DNA of 64,000 nt from Cepaea nemoralis (GCA_014155875.1 JACEFZ010027948.1:131001-195000), one strand, 5' to 3'. Shown: positions 33,981-43,744, counted from the stretch's first letter. Translations and numbers: made by a program. Notes: generated by a model not told the origin, from the sequence alone.

Positions 33981-34595
33981 ATGGATCCTAGGTGGAAACA
34001 TCCTTTTACGGCCTTGATTGCGGGCCCAAGGGGAGTGGAAAAACCGTCTTTGTCCAACGGTTCGGGCCCCTCTACCAAGCATGGTAGACCCCCTTCCAGG
34101 AAATTATATGGTGCTATGGGGAATGGCAACCCATCTACAAACTATGAAGGGGGTTTTTAATTTAATGAAGGTCTGCCGGATGTGGGGAAAAAAGGACAGG
34201 GGATAGACGGCGGGGGTTTGTAGTCATAGATGATCTAATGTGGACAGATGACAAGTGACTAAATTATTTACTAAAAGGGAGTCATCATCGCAACCTCAGT
34301 GTTATGTATATAGTACAGAACATATTTGGTAAGAATAAAGAACAAAGAACTATCAGTCTGAATTCGCATACCTAGTGTGTTTAAGAATCCTCGAGACGGG
34401 TCTCAGATTACCAAACTGGCCAAACAGATGATCCCCGGCCGTGTGTCATATGTCCAAGAGAGTTTTTAAAAACGCGACTCGGCTCCAACGGGTATTTTTT
34501 ATTTGACCTGCGACAGGAAAACCACCCGGGTCCCGCTCCGCTTAGAAGTCATATATTTTCCGACCAGCACCAAGTCGTCTACGTCCCTAAATAAA
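33981..34595 (+). pseudogene. packaging ATPase, degraded first copy
   Basis: It begins MDPRWKHPFTALIAGP as in the intact copy at 39478, but the Walker A loop is disrupted by a frame change and several more indels follow. Same low-quality zone as its neighbours. Confidence 0.8.
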
Positions 34596-34596
34596 A

Positions 34597-34896
34597 ATGT
34601 CTAACCGATTAAACGTAACGAGGGTAGTTACGCTTCTTGGGGCAGACCAACCCAGCCACTGTGAAGGCAGTAATGAAATCAGCTTCCCCGGATCTCGTCC
34701 AAACAATTTTCGACTGTGTCACAACGTTTTAAAAGGTAATGTCCCCTGACACCAGCTCCGAAGAAGCGTCTGCAACGACACAAAGACAGTCTGAGAGCCT
34801 CACTCATAAGAAAATTTTCGCTCAAGAAAGGAAAGAGATTCTACAACAAGGTGGTTTCATAGGCGCCTTACTAGGCCCATACTAAATGTATTGTAA
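34597..34896 (+). pseudogene. small basic protein, degraded first copy
   Basis: Counterpart of 40094-40399. It starts MSNRLN and breaks within about 10 codons. It ends with the same ACTAAATGTATTGTAA sequence as the intact copy. Confidence 0.65.
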
Positions 34897-36020
34897 AGCG
34901 TGGTGGGTTTGTAATGGCAGAAGATTTATCTTGATCGATCCCCCGGGTTTCTAGAAAAAAAATTTTGTACCCCCGACACACTAAATGATAGTCACAGATT
35001 TTTTCGTCGATGCAACAAGTCCTGGAAAAAGAAGTTCTACCACCTGTGAAACCCAAGGGCCACTGTGATTTCTTGGCAAGAATACTTTCAGTAGTTTGCC
35101 ATTTATTTTCTGAACGACAAACACTAAATCCGAAAGGTGGTCTGTTTCCCAAAATCTCCCACATTTGTGTTTCGAACGGGGTATGCGGGATTACAAATCG
35201 CGTTCGTTAGTCCTTCGCCACAAACGCCGGTTGCTCAAACAGCATACAAAAATTTTAGATACTGTCAGAAATGGTTTTTTATAAAGAAAGAGAAGGAGTC
35301 CCAGGGTTTCCCCAAAAAATAATAAAAAAATAGTTGCATGCCCCTTCCCCAGGACGTAGCGCCCCAACCCCAGAAATTTTTGCCTGTTCGTGTTTCCCGG
35401 AAATTTTTTACTTTCCCAGTAGTTTGCCATTGCTTTCTGAACAAACCGGTTCCTTCCTTTTTCGAAAAAACCAGCACCGCTGTGTTTCGAACCCGAGTAT
35501 ACGGGATTACGAATCGCGTAAGTAATTACGTAACCCCTTCGCCTCGGAGAACCAAATAGCATACATTAAAACCTACGCCCAAAGAGCAACATGTTTTTCA
35601 TTCGCGGGCGTGAACTCAGCGTAGCCCCATACACTTCTGTACCAAACCCACTCCGACAAAGGGGTATTTGTAATTTACGCCCAAAGTCAAGACGAGTAGT
35701 GAATTTTTACCCCAAATACCATTTTTTAAAGGGTTTTAAATCCGCTACCTCGGCATCAGCCACCGAATTTTTTAAGAGCAAAAACTATTATCCATTCTGC
35801 CACGTTGATCTCCATGCGTAAAAAAACAAATGGGGCTTAAAGGGCTTCGGGTTCTTATGCCCATGCCGTGGGGGGGTCTCTGGGTCTCGTGTACTGCCAA
35901 TCTTTTCTGATGCTGATTTTCTTCCACTCTATGCTTCAGAATGCCCCGATTTAGATATACGGATAAATACAGTATTGATTGCAGACAATGAACAGCTTTG
36001 GCAACATTTTGTAGATGCGG

Positions 36021-36730
36021 AGTAGTAAAAGTGGGGGCGCGCAGTAATTATTTTTTGGACGCGGCTGGCGGCTGATAGTTTTTTGGGAAAATTGCCGATG
36101 GGGGGGAAAATTTTAGGTAAAATTTTTTTTTGGCGGGGCTGCCTGGTTTGAACAAAAATCTGTAAAGTGTTTAAGGTAGGGGACGGTGTGAAGGGAAAAC
36201 GTTATATATTTTGGTTACGTAGGGTATATGAATAAGGCGAGTGAAAGATAAACTTGCAAGGGTGTGATGGGTCGTCTTTATACTGGACGAAGTAAGAGGT
36301 GTAGATGATTACTATCATCTGAACAGTGTGATAGTAGGTCTTTGTGAAAGTGGGGTGGTATGTAGCTTTTCACTACCATCATTAAAAAGGGAAATCTTAT
36401 AAAGAATGTAATGGTTCTTTTTGGTGGTAAGGGGGTGGGTATTAGTGGTCACACTAGGAGTGGTCGATATAGGGGTGGTCATAAATCTTATACTGGACGA
36501 AGTAAGAGGTGTAGATGGTTACTGAACAAAGTAAAAAGGGTGTGATAGTAGTGTCTAGTGAAGTAAAGGGTGGTATGTAGCTTATTCACTACCATCATTA
36601 CAAAGGAAATCTTATAAAGTAGATGTAATGGGTTTTCATTTGGTGGTAAGGGGGTGGGTATTAGTGGTCAACTAGGAGTGGTCGATATAGAGGTGGTCAT
36701 AAATGTAATAAGATAAGAGTTTTGTATGTT
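36021..36730. repeat. Maverick left terminal inverted repeat (second copy)
   Basis: Starts AGTAGTAAAAGTGGGGGCGCG, a corrupted form of the tip at 30546. It then follows the same internal 210-bp direct repeats (36286-36490 and 36490-36710). Confidence 0.75.
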
Positions 36731-37518
36731 CGCAGTTACACACTGGTCAACCAGTGGTCAATTAGTCAAGTAAGGAATATTAGGGGAAAGTACGTATAGT
36801 GAAATGGTGGTGGGTAAGTAACGGAGGAATCACTAGTAGTGATAATAGTACTACCAATATTAAGCGACAAGACTATTAGCTGGTGCGTTATTAGAGCTAC
36901 AAGTCTCTATTTTTGTGGGTGTGTAAAAATCATACAAAGAGGGTCAGTAAAAACCACAAAGACAGCCAAGTACACACATGTACACACACAAATACAAAGA
37001 CAACCAAACACACACACGTACACACATACAGATACACCACAGACACACTCGTAACCATTACTACTGTCAATATCAGCTATACTCAAGTACACACCCTAAT
37101 CAAATACACAAAGAGGGTCACACAAACACACATACAAACACAAAGACACACACCCATACCATTACTACTGTCATCACAAGTACACAGACACACCCATACA
37201 CACTTGATACACTTGTACATACAGACCTACAAGCACACAAAAACAAAGACACACCCAAAACATTACTAGTGGTACCACAACCAATACAGATACACTCACC
37301 CATAAACAAATCGTGTCCCCATAAAACTAAACTATACAAACCACATACCCCCTTTTGGTAAAGAACGCGGATGTCCGAGACAGCCCCTACGTCATCACCG
37401 CCATGTGCAAAAGTCATTAAGTGGTAGCATGAGTCATCGGTGTGTAGGGAAGCAGGCGGGCGGCGTGAGAATAGTTTGTCTATCTGCCACGTCAGTTATG
37501 TCGTGTGCAGAACCAGTG

Positions 37519-37526
37519 TATAAAAT
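37519..37526 (+). promoter_or_regulatory. TATA box upstream of the zinc-finger ORF
   Basis: TATAAAAT lies in CCAGTGTATAAAATAGACGGCG, with GAGCTCACTACCAGTTCACG about 25-45 bp downstream as a plausible initiation region. The ORF start is 340 bp further on. It is the clearest promoter-like site in the element. Confidence 0.6.
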
Positions 37527-37565
37527 AGACGGCGTCTCTTGTGAGCTCACTACCAGTTCACGTGC

Positions 37566-37769
37566 TGACTTGGCTAGCTACAGCAGTGCTTCAGGCTGGT
37601 GTGAGCAATGTTCGTATAGTAAGCAGATATTGTTCACGTAGTGACTTGGCTAGCTACAGCAGTGAAACAGGTTGGTGTGAGCATTGTTCGTGAAGTAAGC
37701 AGATATTGTTCACGTAGTGACTTGGCTAGCTACAGCAGTGAAACAGGTTGGTGTGAGCATTGTTCGTTT
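37566..37769 (+). repeat. 76-bp direct repeats in the early leader
   Basis: Units begin at 37566, 37642 and 37718 (exact 76-bp period, 2.7 copies), each starting TGACTTGGCTAGCTACAGCA and ending AGATATTGTTCACGTAG. They sit between the TATA box and the ORF, so they would be transcribed leader or downstream regulatory sequence. Confidence 0.85.
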
Positions 37770-37865
37770 CGTCGGCAGCTGATAAAACAGTGAAACATAT
37801 ATTGTATACATCAGAACATTATTTGTGGTTGTAAGAAAGAAAAAAAAAACAACCAGTTTATCAAT

Positions 37866-38605
37866 ATGGCCACCAGATCTACTTTCACGTGTTCAGTGTG
37901 CGACAAAGACTTCCGTGATGCGAATAATCTTAATCGCCACATTCGTACCATTCACGATACGAAAGATCAACCACACTTATGTCATATCTGCGGACAACAT
38001 TTCAAGAGAAAAGACAATCTACAAAAACACACACGAATACGTCATCACCGGCCTATGGATACATCAGAACCAGAGACGACACCACCTACAACCTCGACGA
38101 CACCACCAACTGAAACCAATATAACTAACACTCAGATACAACCAGACGAGAATATTCTTGAACAACTGGTAGAAGACGAAGCGGCCATCTTAGCAGCCGG
38201 GGAACCAGAGCCACTACACATCCTTCCACCCGATATTCAACAAATATATAGAGAAAATTGGGAAGCTATCAGGACACATCACAAGATTAACAAGTATTAT
38301 CGACATACACCTTCTTTATTAGCCCGGAGATACAAAAAGCCTATCAACTGGACAGATACGTTGTATAAGATTTTCAATGCTCAAATTAGTCGCTTTAAGA
38401 TAAATTTTAGTTTCATCTAGTGTTACGACATAGAGGAACACAAGATCTTAGATTCTATCATGCATCATATAACAATTCTTCTGTTTTAGAATTTCCAGCG
38501 CTAATCAATAACAGACACGACTTTGACGCCTTCCTTACATCAGTACACGACATGACATTCATTCCTACGCCATGCAACAACGTACAGACACCAAATATAC
38601 ACTAG
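37866..38605 (+). pseudogene. C2H2 zinc-finger protein, possible PolB N-terminal remnant
   Basis: The ORF 37866-38420 encodes two C2H2 fingers (C9, C12, H25, H30; and C39, C42, H55, H60), then a Pro/Thr-rich linker and a globular part ending with RFKINFSF. A frameshift near 38415 moves the homologous continuation into the next frame (38420-38605: VLEFPALINNRHDFDAFLTS). From memory, zinc fingers followed by a segment of this kind precede the polymerase region in animal Polinton PolB proteins. Here nothing after 38605 resembles a B-family polymerase. I infer a PolB cut down to its N-terminal part; a separate zinc-finger gene is the alternative. Confidence 0.6.
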
Positions 38606-38905
38606 AGACAGTAGCTGGCATATGTTTTTACCTCTTTCATATGCCCGAGTTCCCGATAGTTTGATGTCTAGGTCATCCCCCAACTACATTGTTTTATATG
38701 TTTGCCAGTAACCATGTATGTCATTGATGTTTTCTTATATCACTAACCTATTTTCATGAATAACACACATATTTTGGTGATTAAATATTGAAACCAAGAT
38801 TTTTGTTGATTTTCTTTAGTGGTTTTGTTTTCATGACGTTGTCCCGAGAGACATCAATACTGACAGACAATGAAACAAAGACACATACTGAAATGTATTA
38901 TGTAG
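38606..38905. other. AT-rich spacer between zinc-finger ORF and Bcl-2-like ORF
   Basis: Non-coding sequence where the two convergent genes end. No polymerase motif is found in any frame. AATAA-type sequences suitable for polyadenylation occur on both strands. Confidence 0.5.
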
Positions 38906-39448
38906 TTATTCAACCGATGCTTGCAACCAAGTATAGAAATTACGCCATCCACCTCCCAGTATCCAACGATGTAGCTTATCAGTCATATACAGGCCTACAG
39001 ATGTAGCGAAGCTTTCCTCCAGGTCCTGGACATTCACGTCTGTGTTGTAAGAATTATTAACCAGATGCTTACCCAGACGTATACCAATGGTAAAAACCAT
39101 CATTATTCTCCCATAGTTGATGACGTTATCGACAAAGACTTCGTCAGCGATTGAAACAAAGACCGGGAAAACGTGTTCGGGCTTGATACAGACTTCTAGT
39201 CTCGTGAATAACACATCATGTTGGTTGGCTATCTGACGTACTAAGCGACACAACCTCGAGTTATTGGTCTTTGTGGGCTTGTAGGAACTAATAATAGTCA
39301 ACGCCATACTCACCACCTTGGTGTGACCTTGTGTCAAGTCGACTATTGAGTCCATCATTATTATACCAATAGCTACCAGAGATCCACTGGCGTGCAGTTG
39401 GTGGTCAAATGGTCTAATATTATCATCCGACGCGTTTATAAACACCAA
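38906..39448 (-). CDS. Bcl-2-like protein
   Basis: A 180-residue minus-strand ORF, divergent from the packaging ATPase with a 29-bp gap. Residues 103-125 read DEVFVDNVINYGRIMMVF, which fits the BH1 consensus (F-x-D-G-x-N-W-G-R-I) with N-Y-G-R-I at its core. Residues 161-172 read RWILGGGWRNF, which fits BH2 (W-I-x-x-x-G-G-W). Residues 64-85 (SRLCRLVRQIANQHDVLF) fit the BH3/helix-2 region. No C-terminal membrane anchor is evident. Bcl-2-like genes are known in some adintoviruses and other DNA viruses, where they restrain mitochondrial apoptosis; that role is inferred here. The start could be internal (Met31 or Met32). Confidence 0.75.
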   Translation of the reverse strand: MVFINASDDNIRPFDHQLHASGSLVAIGIIMMDSIVDLTQGHTKVVSMALTIISSYKPTKTNNSRLCRLVRQIANQHDVLFTRLEVCIKPEHVFPVFVSIADEVFVDNVINYGRIMMVFTIGIRLGKHLVNNSYNTDVNVQDLEESFATSVGLYMTDKLHRWILGGGWRNFYTWLQASVE

Positions 39449-39477
39449 TGCGAGTAGGTAGCTGATTATTAATACCC

Positions 39478-40092
39478 ATGGATCCTAGGTGGAAACATCC
39501 TTTTACGGCCTTGATTGCGGGCCCAACGGGGAGTGGTAAAACCGTCTTTGTCCAACGGTTCTTGGCCCATCTACCAAGCATGGTAGACCCCCTTCCAGAG
39601 GAAATTATATGGTGCTATGGGGAATGGCAACCCATCTACGAAACTATGAAGGGTGTTCAATTTAATGAAGGTCTGCCGGATGTGGAAAAATGGACAGGGG
39701 ATAGACGGCGGTTAGTAGTCATAGATGATCTAATGTCTGAGACAGATGACAGAGTGACTAAATTATTTACTAAAGGCAGTCATCATCGCAACCTCAGTGT
39801 TATGTATATAGTACAGAACATATTTGGTAAGAATAAAGAACAAAGAACTATCAGTCTGAATTCGCACTACCTAGTGGTGTTTAAGAATCCTCGAGACGGG
39901 TCTCAGATTACCAATCTGGCCAAACAGATGTATCCAGGCCGTGTGTCATATGTCCAAGAGAGTTTTAAAGACGCGACATCGGCTCCACACGGGTATTTGT
40001 TATTTGACCTGCGACAGGAACCACCGGATCAGCTCCGCTTACGAAGTCATATATTTTCCGACCAGCACCAAGTCGTCTACGTCCCTAAATAA
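39478..40092 (+). CDS. FtsK/HerA (A32)-type genome packaging ATPase
   Basis: A 204-residue ORF with Walker A GPTGSGKT at residues 15-22 and Walker B in RRLVVIDDLMSE (about residues 77-88). It resembles the short A32-like ATPases that all Maverick/Polinton and adintovirus elements carry. The enzyme is thought to drive genome translocation into the capsid. The start ATG follows directly after the divergent promoter region shared with the Bcl-2-like gene. The ORF is complete in this copy and broken in the copy at 33981. It is followed after one base by the next gene. Confidence 0.93.
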   Translation: MDPRWKHPFTALIAGPTGSGKTVFVQRFLAHLPSMVDPLPEEIIWCYGEWQPIYETMKGVQFNEGLPDVEKWTGDRRRLVVIDDLMSETDDRVTKLFTKGSHHRNLSVMYIVQNIFGKNKEQRTISLNSHYLVVFKNPRDGSQITNLAKQMYPGRVSYVQESFKDATSAPHGYLLFDLRQEPPDQLRLRSHIFSDQHQVVYVPK

Positions 40093-40093
40093 C

Positions 40094-40399
40094 ATGTCTA
40101 ACCGACTTAAACGTAACGAGGGTATGTTACGCTTCTTGGGTCAGACCAACCCAGCCACTGTGAAGGCAGTAATGAAATCAGCTTCCCCGGATCTCGTCCA
40201 ATCAATTTGCGACTGCTGTCACAACGTTTTAAAAGGTAATGTTCCCCTGACACCAGCTCAGAAGAAGCGTCTGCAACGACACAAAGACAGTCTGAGAGCA
40301 CTCACTCATAAGAAATTATCGCTCAAGAAAAGGAAAGAGATTCTACAACAAGGTGGTTTCATAGGCGCCTTACTAGGCCCCATACTAAATGTATTGTAA
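40094..40399 (+). CDS. small basic protein (putative core/pX-like)
   Basis: A 101-residue, Lys/Arg-rich ORF starting MSNRLKRNEG at the ATG just after the ATPase stop. It ends with a hydrophobic Gly-rich tail (GGFIGALLGPILNVL) preceded by SLKKRKEIL. The basic body plus hydrophobic C-terminus resembles small conserved proteins of Polintons, possibly virion core or membrane-active. I cannot assign a precise function. It contains a CDCCH cysteine cluster at about residues 39-43. Confidence 0.65.
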   Translation: MSNRLKRNEGMLRFLGQTNPATVKAVMKSASPDLVQSICDCCHNVLKGNVPLTPAQKKRLQRHKDSLRALTHKKLSLKKRKEILQQGGFIGALLGPILNVL

Positions 40400-40417
40400 A
40401 GCGTGGTGGGTTTGTAA

Positions 40418-40850
40418 TGGCCAAGAAGATGATCTTGATCGATCCCCGGTTGCTAGAAAAACCTTATGTACCACCCGACACACTAAATGATAGTCTACAG
40501 ATTTGGATCGTCAGATGCAACAAGTCCTGGAAACAGAAGTTCTACCACCTCGTGACAAGGCCAGAGCGTATCAGCAAACATTAAAGAGGTATCTGAATCG
40601 ACTCGAACAGTACAGACACAAGCCTCTGGGACTAGTAGATATCAACGAACAAAAACCTGAAGTCACCAGTGTACCGACACCAGTAGCCGAGACACCTCTT
40701 CAACCAACACCTCTTCAACCAACACCTATTCAACCGGCTCAAGTAGTCGAGCCCAAAATTGTCGAGACCACACCACATTACAAACTCAGGCGAAGCAAGA
40801 AGAAGACTAGGATACCTACCCCCAAGTGGCAAAAATGGCCGCCCAATTAA
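40418..40850 (+). pseudogene. small conserved Polinton protein, frameshifted
   Basis: The likely start is ATG 40418 (MAKKMILIDPRLLEKPYVPP). That frame is lost near 40500 and the homologous continuation is in another frame from about 40503 (MQQVLETEVLPP, DKARAYQQTLKRYLNRLEQY). A Pro/Gln-rich repeated segment (LQPTPLQPTPIQPAQ) and a basic C-terminus follow. One indel at about 40495-40503 explains the break. A downstream ATG at 40515 would give an intact 111-residue protein, so it may still be translated. The 3' end overlaps the integrase start by 16 bases. Function unknown. Confidence 0.6.
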
Positions 40851-41884
40851 GAAAATATTACTATGACCCTAAGAAACCTGGGGCCTATGGTGGCGCAGCC
40901 GCCTTAAAAAGAAATACTAACCTGAAGAAAATAGATAAATGGTTACGTCATCAAGATACCTACACGTTACATAAACCGATCCGTCACCGCTTCCAGAGAC
41001 GCCAGACCATAACCGGTGGTATAAATCACCAATTTCAAGCCGACTTGATAGATATGAGACTATTACAAAGATACAACGATGGGATGTCGTACCTAGTGAC
41101 TTGTATCGATGTGTTTAGTAAATATGCTTGGGCTATCCCGATCCAGAAGAAAACAGGGAAAGCTCTAGTGGTGGCTATGAGTAAAATCTTTGGTGATAGT
41201 CACCCGATAAATTTTCAGAGCGATAAAGGTTCGGAATTCGTTAATCGGACCTTCTTAAAATTTCTGAAAGATCGAGGTGTGCACTTCTTTACCACCGAGA
41301 ATGAAGATGTGAAGGCAGCGATAGTGGAAAGATTCAATCGAACCCTGAAAGAATAAATGTGGCGTTATTTCACCAAGACCAATACACTGCGATACGTCGA
41401 CGTGATAGATAAATTGATCCAGAACTACAATGGTTCGTATCATAGAAGTATTCGCATGGCCCCTGTGCAAGTCACCTATAGTAATCAAGAAGAGGTGTGG
41501 AATAACTTGTATAAGCCGACATACGTATCGAAAAAAGTGCATTTTACACCTGGGGATCGAGTCAGACTGGCTCAACCCAAACAACCTTTTAAAAAAGGGT
41601 ATATGCCCTCGTGGACAGAAGAATTGTTTACCGTCAGTCGCATAAGCCAGACCAGTCCAGTGACCTATGTGGTAAAAGATGATTCCGGAGTGGAACTACA
41701 GGGCTCGTTCTACAGAGAAGAAATACAACTACTTGGAGACAAGCAAGTGTATCGTATCGAAACAATCTTACAAGAAAGACCCAGGAGAGGTGGTAGGAAA
41801 GAGTATTTAGTGAAGTGGTTTGGTTATCCCCATTCATTCAATAGTTGGATAGCTGACACGCAACTAGCTAGTTATGGAGACTAG
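40835..41884 (+). pseudogene. retroviral-type integrase with C-terminal chromodomain
   Basis: One long frame interrupted by a single TAA at 41354-41356. The DDE core is visible: D in FQADLIDMRL, D in FQSDKGSEFVN and E in AAIVERFNRTLKE, the stop falling right after this last motif. Beyond the stop the frame continues with the usual distal domain (YNGSYHRSIRMAPVQV) and ends in a chromodomain (YRIETILQER, then EYLVKWFGYPHSFNSWI). This is the integrase of Maverick/Polinton elements, responsible for joining the terminal repeats to target DNA. All three catalytic residues are present; only the stop prevents a full product. The upstream GTG at 40826 is less likely as start. Confidence 0.92.
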
Positions 41885-42158
41885 TGGTGTGACTGAAGAC
41901 AGGGTGGAAACTATGGGGGTGCGCCCACAACCGACAGAGGGGGAAAGAACATCGATCTGGTCATTCTTTGGACAACGTGTACCGAGGCCAGAGATTGTAT
42001 TTCTGTGTCAAATGGTGGTTATATATGCCGTAATTGCCGTGTCTTTGTTCAATCTGACTCAAGGCAGCGCAGACGCACCAGACGGCAAGTTGTGGGTACC
42101 TCTAATGAGTAGTTGTTTGGGCTATATGCTACCTAATCCTAAATTAGAAAAACGGTGA
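41874..42158 (+). CDS. small membrane protein of Maverick elements
   Basis: A 94-residue ORF overlapping the integrase end by 11 bases. It has an acidic N-terminal part, then WSFFGQRVPRPEIVF leading into a hydrophobic helix (about residues 43-62) and a second weak hydrophobic stretch near the C-terminus (LWVPLMSSCLGYMLP). Small two-helix proteins of this pattern lie between integrase and capsid genes in many Polintons; a role in the virion membrane or exit is a guess. Its TGA overlaps the following gene's start by four bases. Confidence 0.7.
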   Translation: METSGVTEDRVETMGVRPQPTEGERTSIWSFFGQRVPRPEIVFLCQMVVIYAVIAVSLFNLTQGSADAPDGKLWVPLMSSCLGYMLPNPKLEKR

Positions 42159-42925
42159 GTTTCTACGTAATTTTACCGAGTAATTCTGGACCAAAGGTAT
42201 TTCCCAACAACCAACCCGGTCACTTTTTTGTCAAGTTGCCGCAGACCATTGATGTAACGACCCAATACGAAGTGGGCCTGGTCAAGATTCAGTTCCCCAA
42301 TTCGTATTTTAATGGTTTGCCTGGTGACATTTGGTTCCAATACTTTCCACCTAAAGGTAGTAGTATAGAACCTATAACCCTTGTATGTCCACCGGGTCCG
42401 TTCAGCAGCCCTGAATCTTGCATCGAGGAATTGAATAAGTTGTGTGTAGAAACCCAACTAGACGAGAAAGTAAACATCAAATTCGTGCTAGGTACACCTT
42501 GGAAAAAAGTCGGGCTGAAAATATTTGAAAAAGGATCCCAGGCAAAAATTAGTGACAGATTGAAGAATATGTTGGGTTTTCCAAGCTTGACTCTATCAGA
42601 CGATAATGTCTTATTATACGGTGATGTAGAATTAAAGATGGATAGCGAAGTTAAAAATATCTATGTCTATTCCGATCTCGTAGCCGCGAGACCAGTTGGA
42701 GAAGTCATGGTTCCTTTACTAAGGACTGTTCCTATATTGGACCGACTGTCGCCTTCAGTGTTTCGTCTTTATGATAAGCCACATTATGTACCATTAAGTC
42801 GATTCTCCTTCGACACGGTGGAAATACTTTTAACTGATGATACGGGTAAAACACTCTCAGTCAAGGATGGGACTTCAGTACTAACTTTACATTTTCGAAT
42901 CAGGAAACATTCAGACCTCGAATAG
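42155..42925 (+). CDS. penton-like minor capsid protein, paralogue 1
   Basis: A 256-residue frame starting SFYVILPSNSG, with KLPQTIDVTTQYEVGLVKIQ near residue 30. This is the typical start of the single-jelly-roll minor capsid (penton) protein of Polintons. The expected start codon is GTG here (42155), overlapping TGA of the previous gene, where paralogue 2 has ATG. The next in-frame ATG is far inside, so translation may be impaired. The C-terminus (HYVPLSRFSFDTVEILLTDD ... LTLHFR) is shared with paralogue 2. Confidence 0.85.
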   Translation: MSFYVILPSNSGPKVFPNNQPGHFFVKLPQTIDVTTQYEVGLVKIQFPNSYFNGLPGDIWFQYFPPKGSSIEPITLVCPPGPFSSPESCIEELNKLCVETQLDEKVNIKFVLGTPWKKVGLKIFEKGSQAKISDRLKNMLGFPSLTLSDDNVLLYGDVELKMDSEVKNIYVYSDLVAARPVGEVMVPLLRTVPILDRLSPSVFRLYDKPHYVPLSRFSFDTVEILLTDDTGKTLSVKDGTSVLTLHFRIRKHSDLE

Positions 42926-42931
42926 ACTAAG

Positions 42932-43742
42932 ATGAGTTTTTATGTGACACTGACGAGTAATGCGTCATTACAAATATACCCCCAAAATAACGCCGGACAT
43001 TTCTTTGTCAAGCTGCCACAAACTATTGAGCTCACCTCCCAGTACGAAGTTGGTTTGGTCGATATTCAGTTTCCCAACACCTATTTTAATATTTTGAAAG
43101 ATGAGGTGTGGATAAAGTACTTTCCACCTCCAGACCTAGAGGACCCACCGATGAAGATTGAGCTGACGCCTGGTCTGTACAGATCAACAGACAAATTCAT
43201 TGGAGAATTGAATAGATTGCTTTTCGAAGCTGAGAGATTTATCAATGAACGGCAATGGCTGCGTCTCGATGATGCCTTGCAAGAACATAACCGAATGATG
43301 TTCTCTTATAACGATATTTCGAATAAGGCTCGTTTTCAATTATATGAACAGGGGGCTGAAGTTAGACTTAGTGACAAGTTGGCAGAAATTTTACAATTTC
43401 CCTCTACACATGTCACCGAGACTGAACCAGTCTGTCTGGTGTGGGTGAAGTAGATTTAGACCAGGGGCACAAAAAATTTCTTCGTCTATTCCGATATTGT
43501 CACCTCGCGGGTGGTTGGTGATGTGATGGTACCATTACTGAGGACACTACCTGTTCTAGACAGATCTACCACCTCGGTATTTAGGATGTATGACAAGCCA
43601 CATTACGTACCCCTCAGTCGATTTTCATTTGACACGATTGAACTTCTATAACCGACGAACAGGGGAAACCTATCCCATTTACAGGTGGAACTTCAGTAGT
43701 GACGTTACATTTTCGAACAACCAAACGGTTTGATCTGGGGGT
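42932..43742 (+). pseudogene. penton-like minor capsid protein, paralogue 2
   Basis: Starts 7 bases after paralogue 1 with MSFYVTLTSNASLQIYPQNN and the same KLPQTIE..QYEVGLVDIQF block, so the two are tandem duplicates diverged at many positions. It has an insertion of about 40 residues (around FINERQWLRLDDALQEHNRM) not present in paralogue 1. The frame is lost near 43453 and again near 43648. The distal part is repeated with fewer errors at 49250-49854. Tandem block 2 begins inside this gene at 43141. Confidence 0.85.
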
Positions 43743-43744
43743 AA

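Larger units (their letters stand above)
29592..35060. repeat. tandem block 1, first copy
   Basis: It aligns from end to end with 35064-40565 (offset 5472 at the left edge). It contains left flank DNA, the Maverick left terminus, the zinc-finger ORF, the Bcl-2-like ORF, the ATPase and the small basic gene. From 29592 to about 31800 it matches its partner well. From about 32400 to the junction at 35060 it is full of extra homopolymers and neighbour-base substitutions. I read it as a probable assembly duplication. Confidence 0.85.
35064..40565. repeat. tandem block 1, second copy
   Basis: Repeats 29592-35060. The first kilobase (35064-36130) is smeared: the SINE copies, repeat C and the Maverick tip are all recognisable but with many homopolymer-like changes. 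From about 36200 onward it is clean, and the Maverick genes here are much better preserved than in the first copy. Confidence 0.85.

Noticed and set aside
37866..38420. Host C2H2 transcription factor gene
   Set aside because: It lies inside the Maverick boundaries, is intronless, is followed by Maverick genes and has only two fingers.
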